Assembly: GCF_937936435.1 (NCBI RefSeq)
Contig: NZ_CALDDG010000143.1
Coordinates: 1-29,635, forward strand
Length of the DNA stretch: 29,635 nucleotides
Direction: 5' to 3'
From: an uncultured Sulfuricurvum sp.
GTDB taxonomy: Bacteria; Campylobacterota; Campylobacteria; Campylobacterales; Sulfurimonadaceae
Part shown: positions 23,729-29,635 of the stretch, one piece after another
How the letters are laid out: each line of letters begins with the position of its first letter
How positions within the stretch are numbered: the stretch's first letter is position 1
Made by a program: the position numbers and the translations under genes
Notes under the pieces: generated by a model
Database searches by the model: none
What the model was told of the DNA's origin: nothing
Seen by the model: only the letters and a program-made list of their open reading frames with translations

Positions 23729-24058
23729 ATGAAAAAGTTACTTATGTTATTGGCAGCTGCGGCATTGATGGCATCGATGGCGCAAGCCGATGCTAAAACG
23801 GGTCAAAAAGTGTATCTCAAAACATTTAAAGCGAAATTCGGGATGAACGGCACCAAATTTGCCGCGGAACACACCGTATCGGAATGGGAAGATTTGTTTG
23901 ACAACAATGCGGCAGGGTTTATCAAAGAATACTCTCAGCGCTTTCCGGCTGCTGCAGGGGTTTTAAGCAATCCGTCGATGGCGGACAAGCTTCAGGAAGT
24001 GGGCGATTTTGCCAAAGAGTACGGCAGCGATTCGGGCAATGTTCCGAGTTGCGGTTGA
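23729..24058 (+). CDS. Small exported protein of unknown function, next to cytochrome c
   Basis: This 109-residue protein has a signal peptide ending at about residue 20 (ALMASMAQA). The mature part of about 89 residues reads KTGQKVYLKTFKAKFGMNGTKFAAEHTVSEW near its start and ends SDSGNVPSCG. It has one cysteine and no CxxCH, so it is not a c-type cytochrome by itself. As I recall, relatives in Campylobacterota carry a cysteine where this one has Phe before Gly-Met-Asn-Gly, and are sometimes labelled cytochrome-like. The ATG is chosen over a TTG at 23723 because AAGGAG lies six bases upstream. The cytochrome gene follows 26 bases later and is likely co-transcribed. Confidence 0.8.
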   Translation: MKKLLMLLAAAALMASMAQADAKTGQKVYLKTFKAKFGMNGTKFAAEHTVSEWEDLFDNNAAGFIKEYSQRFPAAAGVLSNPSMADKLQEVGDFAKEYGSDSGNVPSCG

Positions 24059-24084
24059 TCGATAATGAGATAAAAGGATAAACA

Positions 24085-24378
24085 ATGAAAACGTTATGGG
24101 CTATTTTAGGTTTGAGTGTGATGTTGAGCGCTGCCGACGGCGGTGCTTTGTTTCAAAAATGTGCGGCGTGTCACGGGCTAAAAGCGGAAAAACCGGCACT
24201 CGGAAAATCGGAAGTAATCGCCGGATGGAAAGCGGATAAAACGATCGAAGCGCTTAAAGGGTATAAAGCGGGAACCCGTAATACCAAAGGGATGGGTGCG
24301 ATTATGAAAGGGCAAACCGCTTCGCTCAGCGATGCCGATATGAAAACAATCGCAGATTATGTTGCCGGATTGAAATAA
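24085..24378 (+). CDS. Mono-heme class I cytochrome c (c553-like)
   Basis: This 97-residue periplasmic protein has a signal peptide (about 1-16, ending LSAA). The heme-binding motif CAACH is at 26-30, in GGALFQKCAACHGLKAEKPALG. A methionine-containing segment KGMGAIMKGQ at about 71-80 supplies the sixth heme ligand, and the protein ends with the helix DADMKTIADYVAGL. Such cytochromes carry electrons to terminal oxidases or from sulfur oxidation enzymes. AAAGGA precedes the ATG. A pair of hairpins follows the gene. Confidence 0.92.
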   Translation: MKTLWAILGLSVMLSAADGGALFQKCAACHGLKAEKPALGKSEVIAGWKADKTIEALKGYKAGTRNTKGMGAIMKGQTASLSDADMKTIADYVAGLK

Positions 24379-24391
24379 CAGTCGAAATGCC

Positions 24392-24457
24392 GCTGCGGGC
24401 TGCCGCAGCCGATTTACCCTATGTTTTTTTTCGTCTCTCTTCGCATTAGCGGAGAGA
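24392..24457 (+). terminator. Terminator region between convergent cytochrome c and HD-GYP genes
   Basis: Two inverted repeats are seen. The first (24392-24409, GCTGCGG/CCGCAGC, four-base loop) is followed at 14 bases by eight T. The second (24434-24457, TCTCTC..CGC/GCG..GAGAGA with a two-base bulge) is followed by TTTTAT on the plus strand and begins two bases after the stop of the minus-strand gene. The second could act for the cytochrome transcript. On the minus strand it is followed by A residues, so it is not a classical terminator there. Confidence 0.5.
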
Positions 24458-24459
24458 TT

Positions 24460-25491
24460 TTATACTTCATCGCTAAATTGTGCCATGATCTGTTTGATCT
24501 GATCCATGCACGATAAAAACGCGTCGACCAATTCTCCGTCAAAATGTTTCCCTTTTTGTTCAATCAAATATGTTACCGCTGCATCCAGACTCCAGGCTTC
24601 TTTATAGGGACGGCTTGAGGTGAGGGCGTCAAAAACATCGGCAATGGCAATGATACGGCCTACTAGGGGGATATCGTATTTTTTTAGCCCGTACGGATAG
24701 CCTGAACCGTCAAAACGTTCATGGTGGGTGAGTGAGACGATCCGGGCCATTTGAAGGAGCGGCGAGTGGTGGTTTCCGATAATATCGGCTCCCTGAATCG
24801 GATGGAGACGGACAATTTCAAACTCTTCGGGAGTCAGTTTCCCCGGTTTTTTTAAAATGGCATCAGGTGTTCCGATCTTTCCGACGTCATGCATCGGTGC
24901 AGAGAGATAGATCAGTTCGACCCGTGCATTGTCCAGACCGATTTTTTGGGCGATCAGTTTGGCATAGGAGCTCATCCGCAGGATATGGGTTCCCGTTTCG
25001 TTGTCTTTGAACTCTGCCGCCCGTCCGAGTTGACGGATTACTTCCATCCGTGTTAAGACGATCTCTTCGGTCCGTTCTTGAAGTTTTTGCTCCAAATCGT
25101 GCTGATAATGCAAAAGAGAGAATTGGGTTCGTACCCGTGCCAGAACGATCGCGGAATTGATCGGTTTGGTGATATAGTCGACCGCTCCGAGGTTCAGTCC
25201 CTCCTCTTCGTTGGCATAATCGCTGAGTGCCGTGACGAAAATGATGGGGATATTTCGGGTAAACGGATCGCTTTTGAGTTTTTTACAGACATCATACCCG
25301 CTGATATCGGGCATCATGATATCGAGCAAAATCAGATCGGGAATGTCTCCGGACCCGATCATATTAAGCGCTTTAGTGCCGTTGTTGGCAACTTTGATTT
25401 TATAAAACGGTTTGAGCGTTTCGCTGAGGACGAGAAGATTGTCCGGGGAATCGTCGACGATCAAGATCGTCTCACTGGAGGGAATCATCAT
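24460..25491 (-). CDS. Response regulator with HD-GYP c-di-GMP phosphodiesterase domain
   Basis: This 343-residue protein has a receiver domain (about 8-125) with acidic pair Asp13-Asp14, phosphorylation site Asp57 in LILLDIMMPD, and Lys109 in ITKP. A helical linker (about 126-155) leads to an HD-GYP domain (about 150-335) with the HD pair at 201-202 in APMHDVGKIG and the complete HHERFDGSGYP motif at 256-266. All metal and GYP residues are present, so c-di-GMP hydrolysis is likely. It is translationally coupled to the hybrid kinase upstream (ATGA overlap) and is the likely target of its HPt domain. The start has two ATG codons in tandem. Confidence 0.93.
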   Translation of the reverse strand: MMIPSSETILIVDDSPDNLLVLSETLKPFYKIKVANNGTKALNMIGSGDIPDLILLDIMMPDISGYDVCKKLKSDPFTRNIPIIFVTALSDYANEEEGLNLGAVDYITKPINSAIVLARVRTQFSLLHYQHDLEQKLQERTEEIVLTRMEVIRQLGRAAEFKDNETGTHILRMSSYAKLIAQKIGLDNARVELIYLSAPMHDVGKIGTPDAILKKPGKLTPEEFEIVRLHPIQGADIIGNHHSPLLQMARIVSLTHHERFDGSGYPYGLKKYDIPLVGRIIAIADVFDALTSSRPYKEAWSLDAAVTYLIEQKGKHFDGELVDAFLSCMDQIKQIMAQFSDEV

Positions 25492-28400
25492 AGCTGTTCC
25501 TTTTGAAGAGTTTGGCGAATTGTCTGCGCTGCCGCATCAAATTCAAAACGTTTAATTAATTCATGGGCTTTAAGAAGCTGTTCGTCTGAACTATCCTGTA
25601 GGATAAAGGCATCATCAAAGGCGGTGGCATCGGCATCTTCCAGTTTTTGGACCAATCGGATCAGGAGCTCATGGGAAACGATACACACTTCGTCCGAAAG
25701 CATTTTTCTCTGAGGCAGGGCTGTCAGAGCTCCGAGACGTTCGATCTCTTCGACGATTTGTGCCAAAATAGGATCGGATGGCGCTATCGGATGCGCAGAT
25801 ATTTCGGCGCTCTGTGCAAGATCGCTAAGGTGTTTCATACCGAGCGTCGCAGCGATACTTTTGAGGGTATGGCACAGCCGTTTGGCACTCTCTGCATCGA
25901 CTGCAGCATGGTATGTGGAGAGAAAATCGCGGTTTTCACGGTAAAAGTTGTCCAACAGCCGTTTATAAAGCCGGCGGTTTCCGCTCATCCGTTGCAATGC
26001 GGTCGTCGTTTCCACCCCTTCGATAACAGGGATATCCGAAATGGAGTTTGTATCGGATGACGTTGTTACATCCTTTCCGCACTGGTGAGCGATCTCACGG
26101 ATCAATTTTGTCGAATCGATCGGTTTGGTGATATAGCCGTCCATTCCCGCTTCACGACATGATTCTTCATCTCCTTCCATCACGTTTGCCGTCATGGCAA
26201 TAATCGGGATATAAGGCATATCGTTCGCTTTTCGGATTTGCCGTGTCGCTTCGTAGCCGTCCATGACGGGCATTTGACAATCCATCAATATGACATCGGG
26301 AGTCGGGTGAAGGGCAAGCCATTCGAGCGCCTTTTGTCCGTTGGAAACGATTTCGACGTCAATTTTTGCGGCACTCAGAATTTCATAGGCCACTTCCTGA
26401 TTACTTTCGTTGTCTTCGACCAGTAAAGCTTTGAGGGAATGCGGTACTATCAGACTGTTTTGATCTTGCCGTTGAGTTGATGGGGTGACCACCATACGCG
26501 GAGTACCGTAAATACTAATAAGGGTATCGAACAGCAGTGAAGGGGTAATCGGTTTGATCAGTATAGTTGTTGGGCTTTCTCCTCCGAATTCTTCGATCAG
26601 TTCCTCTTTTTCATAAGCCGTCACCATAATGATTGAAGTGATTTGATGGGTGTAACTTTCCGTGATGCGGTGATACAGACTGACACCGTCCATCCCTTCC
26701 ATTTTCCAATCCAGGATAGCGACATCGGCTTGGAAGCCGTTTTCCAATAATTCCAATGCTTCGTGTGCATTGCGGCATACGGCACATTCGATCCCGAATT
26801 TGGAGAGCATTTCACGAAAAATTTCCCGGGCGGTTTCATTGTCGACGACGACCAGCACTTTCAAACGGTCGATTTGTCTTTTTTTTGTCGGTTCCAATTC
26901 CGATATTTCCGTGTTGAGCGGTAAATCAAACCAAAATGTACTTCCCTCATTTAAGCGGCTTTCCAATCTGATGGAACCTCCCATCATGGAAACCAGTTGA
27001 CTGGCAATAGCCAGTCCGAGTCCGGTTCCCCTGAATTTTCGGGTCGTGGACATATCGGCTTGGGTAAACGCTTTGAACAATGAACTTTGAGCCTCTTCGC
27101 TGATGCCGATCCCGGTATCTTTGACCTCGAAATGCAGACGAAGTGAATCGCTTGTTTGTTCAACGACTCTGATTTTGATGACGATTTCACCCTGTGCGGT
27201 AAATTTGATCGCGTTGGAGAGGAGATTCAAAAGGATTTGTTTGATGCGAAGCGGATCTCCCGATACGTTTTGCGTGAGGGCACTGTCGATATCGATTAGA
27301 AGTTCCAGCCCTTTTTGCTGTGCCCGCATACTGACCATATCGGTGATAGACAGTACCAAATGCTCCAGATTGAAAGGGATATGTTCCATTTGAAGTTTTC
27401 CCGCTTCGATTTTAGAAAAATCGAGGATGTCATTGATGATATCGAGCAACAGATGGGAGGCGTCATAGGCTTTTTGGATAAAGTGATGCTCTTTCGCAGG
27501 CAAATCTCCTTTCAATGCCAGTTCGGTCATCCCGATGATCGCGTTCATCGGGGTGCGGATTTCGTGACTCATATTGGCTAAAAATTCCCCTTTGGCACGC
27601 ATGGCGGCCTGTGCGGACTCTTTGGCTTCGATCAGTTCGCTGATATCGACGATAGCTCCGACGAGACCGGCCGGATTGCCTTGCGGGTCGGCAAATCCCC
27701 GAACCCAATAGAGGGTTTGATGGGTTTTCCCGTCGGCAAAAGGGATCAGCATCTCTTTGTGTGCGGTTCCTATCGTTTGAATGATCCGTTCATCTTCGGC
27801 TTGATAGAGGAGTCTATCCTCCATCGGAAGATATTCCAGATCCAGAACCTGTTTGCCGATCAGGACGCTGCGATCGATCCCGAAGGTTTCTTCATAAGCT
27901 TTGTTGACACCTATGAAGCGGCAATCTTTTCCCTTGTAAAAGAGGGGATAGGGGATGGTATCGATGAGAGCTTGTTCGAAAGCGATCTGATGATTGAGTT
28001 GTTCTTGCAGTTTGCGTTGCGCTAGAATATTGAGATGGTTGATCGCTTCACGTTCTCTGGTTTTGTTGTAGCGTTGGAGTAAAACAACGGTCGGAACCAA
28101 AAGGAGAAGAAAAAGTACGGCAATAATCAGTGTTTTGAGCAGAACGCTGATTAATAGACTTTGGATTTTTTCAACGGCGATATCGGCGCCGACGATATAG
28201 GTTTTTCCTGCCGGTGAGATCATAGGGACAAACACCGAATGAAACGTTCCCCATTTATCGGTATAAACAGGGCTAAACACCAGTTTTTCCGTCTGAAACG
28301 CCTGAATCAGTTCCGGTGCGGGCTCATCGTAATGTTCCCAAAATTTTACCCCCAATCCTCTTTCTTGATCGTGGGGATTTTCATTGGAAATCGTAAAATA

Positions 28401-28736
28401 AAAACTTCCTTTGTCTTCTACGACGATATAGATATAGGTGGCATCGAGTTCTCTTGCCAAAGTATTGGCTTTTTGAATCATCTTTTGGAATTGTTGTGGC
28501 GTGGGCGGTGTCTGATCGGAATAGCGATCGACGTTCGAACGTCCGAAGATACTGTCGGTTGAATAGATCGCATTTAGCAGACGAGTGTCAATTTGAGAGA
28601 GTTCGAGTGTCCGCTCCCGTTCGTAAATCCCTCCGGCGACGATGGCGACAATAAAAATGTACACAAGGATAATATAACGGAGAAAAGGGTATTCACGAAA
28701 ACGGCGGACAAACGAAACGGGGGAAAAAAGTTGCAT
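25488..28736 (-). CDS. Hybrid sensor histidine kinase (PAS-HisKA-HATPase-REC-REC-HPt)
   Basis: This 1082-residue membrane kinase has TM1 at about 19-37, a periplasmic sensor region at about 38-195 and TM2 at about 197-221. A PAS domain (about 250-372) is followed by HisKA with His391 in ANMSHEIRTPMN. The HATPase domain (about 495-610) shows NLLSNAIKF (Asn504, Asn508), DTGIGI and GTGLGLAI. REC1 (about 625-745) has phospho-acceptor Asp676, and REC2 (about 768-885) has Asp819. The HPt domain has His956 in CHTLKSIAATLG. About 70 further residues, helical in look, follow the HPt. In REC1 the usual first aspartate of the DD pair is Val631. The phosphorelay probably ends on the HD-GYP regulator encoded just downstream. 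The ligand is unknown. Confidence 0.94.
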   Translation of the reverse strand: MQLFSPVSFVRRFREYPFLRYIILVYIFIVAIVAGGIYERERTLELSQIDTRLLNAIYSTDSIFGRSNVDRYSDQTPPTPQQFQKMIQKANTLARELDATYIYIVVEDKGSFYFTISNENPHDQERGLGVKFWEHYDEPAPELIQAFQTEKLVFSPVYTDKWGTFHSVFVPMISPAGKTYIVGADIAVEKIQSLLISVLLKTLIIAVLFLLLLVPTVVLLQRYNKTREREAINHLNILAQRKLQEQLNHQIAFEQALIDTIPYPLFYKGKDCRFIGVNKAYEETFGIDRSVLIGKQVLDLEYLPMEDRLLYQAEDERIIQTIGTAHKEMLIPFADGKTHQTLYWVRGFADPQGNPAGLVGAIVDISELIEAKESAQAAMRAKGEFLANMSHEIRTPMNAIIGMTELALKGDLPAKEHHFIQKAYDASHLLLDIINDILDFSKIEAGKLQMEHIPFNLEHLVLSITDMVSMRAQQKGLELLIDIDSALTQNVSGDPLRIKQILLNLLSNAIKFTAQGEIVIKIRVVEQTSDSLRLHFEVKDTGIGISEEAQSSLFKAFTQADMSTTRKFRGTGLGLAIASQLVSMMGGSIRLESRLNEGSTFWFDLPLNTEISELEPTKKRQIDRLKVLVVVDNETAREIFREMLSKFGIECAVCRNAHEALELLENGFQADVAILDWKMEGMDGVSLYHRITESYTHQITSIIMVTAYEKEELIEEFGGESPTTILIKPITPSLLFDTLISIYGTPRMVVTPSTQRQDQNSLIVPHSLKALLVEDNESNQEVAYEILSAAKIDVEIVSNGQKALEWLALHPTPDVILMDCQMPVMDGYEATRQIRKANDMPYIPIIAMTANVMEGDEESCREAGMDGYITKPIDSTKLIREIAHQCGKDVTTSSDTNSISDIPVIEGVETTTALQRMSGNRRLYKRLLDNFYRENRDFLSTYHAAVDAESAKRLCHTLKSIAATLGMKHLSDLAQSAEISAHPIAPSDPILAQIVEEIERLGALTALPQRKMLSDEVCIVSHELLIRLVQKLEDADATAFDDAFILQDSSDEQLLKAHELIKRFEFDAAAQTIRQTLQKEQL

Positions 28737-28777
28737 ATCTATCGCCTTTTCAAACAGTAAAAAAGTGCTTTTGTTAA

Positions 28778-28783
28778 ATTATA
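28778..28783 (-). promoter_or_regulatory. -10 box of the hybrid kinase/HD-GYP operon
   Basis: On the minus strand TTTGGTATAATTTAAC contains TATAAT, 42 bases before the ATG at 28736. AAAAGG serves as ribosome site. The box lies in the 75-base gap after the next upstream kinase gene, so this pair can be transcribed independently. Confidence 0.55.
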
Positions 28784-28811
28784 CCAAACAAGGTTGAGGA
28801 TTGCTTATAGA

Positions 28812-29635
28812 TTACGGCCACACTATACAGATTTTTGTCCCCTGTTTCTCTTTCGATTCGACGGTGATTTTCAGATGGTAATCACGGGCGATCATAGCGA
28901 CGATATTGAGCCCGATTCCGAACCCCCCTACGCTTTTATCCGCCCGTTGATACCGATCGAATACGCGGTCGATCATCGATGCGGGGATGCCGATACCGTT
29001 GTCTTGGATACAAAGCAGGGTATGATCGAGGATAATGGAGATTTTCCCTTCCATGATATTATATTTGATCGCATTGGAGAGAAGGTTGTCGATAAGGCGT
29101 GTTGCTTTCGTCATGTCGATGACGAGAATCACATTCGGTTCGATGTGCAGTTCCAGTGTGATCTTTTTTTGTTCGATCCGATGACGGAAATATTCCAGCC
29201 GTTCGTATAAAAGACGGGAGAGATCAAGCGGGGCATTGTGTACCGCCAAATCGTGGTTCAAGACGAGGTAGGTCAGATCGTCATAGAGGGTGGAAATCGT
29301 TCGCGAAGCGATTTCGATCCGGCGAAGCTTTTTTTGAGCGGAGGCGGAAAGTTCCGCAGCGTCGAGTGTTTCGATATTGCTTAAGATAGCACTGACGGGG
29401 GTGTTTAGCTCATGAGTCGTATCTTTGATGAAATTGTCCAGTAGTGCGATCGCATCATTCATCGGGCGTAAAAACATCCGTGAGAGGCTAAACCCGATCA
29501 ATGCCAGAACAAGGAACAAAAGAGAGCCGAAAATCAATGCGTTCCGAAAGGTTTGATGGCGCCAGAGTTCATCATCGGGCGTCTCGAATACCAGATAATA
29601 TTCCCCCAATCCGTAGGGAGAAAGAGGGACGATAA
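28812..29635 (-). CDS. Sensor histidine kinase, C-terminal part (cut by right window edge)
   Basis: The frame is open to the right edge, so the start lies outside; the TTG at 29609 is not a convincing start. About 274 residues are visible. They begin with the end of an extracytoplasmic region (IVPLSPYGLGEYYLVF), then a membrane segment (NALIFGSLLFLVLALIGFSL). HisKA follows, with its histidine in DTTHELNTPVSAILSNIETL, then HATPase motifs NLLSNAIKYN, IQDNGIGIP, and a G2-type box GGFGIGLNIV. It ends VWP just before the gap at 28737-28811. Neighbouring response regulator genes are probably upstream outside the window. Its signal is unknown. Confidence 0.9.
   Translation of the reverse strand, partial: IVPLSPYGLGEYYLVFETPDDELWRHQTFRNALIFGSLLFLVLALIGFSLSRMFLRPMNDAIALLDNFIKDTTHELNTPVSAILSNIETLDAAELSASAQKKLRRIEIASRTISTLYDDLTYLVLNHDLAVHNAPLDLSRLLYERLEYFRHRIEQKKITLELHIEPNVILVIDMTKATRLIDNLLSNAIKYNIMEGKISIILDHTLLCIQDNGIGIPASMIDRVFDRYQRADKSVGGFGIGLNIVAMIARDYHLKITVESKEKQGTKICIVWP

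Noticed and set aside
29607..29609. TTG as start of the right-edge sensor kinase
   Set aside because: The frame stays open to the window edge and the residues before it continue a sensible extracytoplasmic domain; starting there would leave no first membrane segment.
1..29635. Mobile elements, CRISPR arrays, tRNA or rRNA genes
   Set aside because: No transposase, integrase, regularly spaced repeats, or cloverleaf-like sequence was recognised on either strand.

Overview
The window looks like a chromosomal segment of a Campylobacterota bacterium, probably a Sulfuricurvum/Sulfurimonas-type sulfur oxidiser. This is inferred from protein style, from an alaS-maf gene linkage, and from promoters that show a clear TATAAT box but no obvious -35 element. 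No rRNA, tRNA, CRISPR array, transposase or integrase was seen. Coding density is very high: no stretch longer than about 150 bases lacks a gene.

Region 1 (1-9817, minus strand) is one compact operon with overlapping or nearly touching genes. It encodes an MSHA-type (mannose-sensitive haemagglutinin-like) type IV pilus or pseudopilus system. In transcription order it holds a giant MshQ-like surface protein, four prepilin-like proteins (D-, O-, P- and GspH/MshC-like), then the assembly genes MshI-, MshJ/PilO-, MshK- and the MshL/PilQ secretin, which is cut by the left window edge. The prepilin and MshQ-like genes are visibly richer in A+T than the rest of the window.

Region 2 (9818-17935, plus strand) is metabolic and housekeeping. 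A type-2 (long) leuA has its own promoter. It is followed by a likely co-transcribed series: alaS, a four-helix membrane protein with a HemJ/CopD-like histidine pattern, maf, a lipoprotein M48 peptidase, bioF and an orphan DppD/OppD-like ABC ATPase. Region 3 (17943-22996) holds the class A penicillin-binding protein PBP1A (plus), converging with a uvrB-dedA operon (minus), and a DUF2721-like membrane protein (minus).

Region 4 (23000-24460, plus) holds two small proteins (a coiled-coil protein and a 73-residue partner), then a secreted small protein with a one-heme cytochrome c. A pair of 11-bp direct repeats lies just upstream of a -10 box there. Region 5 (24460-29635, minus) is signal transduction: a 1082-residue hybrid kinase (PAS-HisKA-HATPase-REC-REC-HPt), translationally coupled to a REC-HD-GYP response regulator (a predicted c-di-GMP phosphodiesterase), and a second sensor kinase cut by the right edge.

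The most unusual content is the rearranged MSHA-like operon with its beta-helix/LamG/DUF642-like/DUF6701-like composite protein. A tentative system-level idea is that the HD-GYP phosphorelay feeds the c-di-GMP level that governs such pili. All product names come from reading motifs by eye; no database search was possible.
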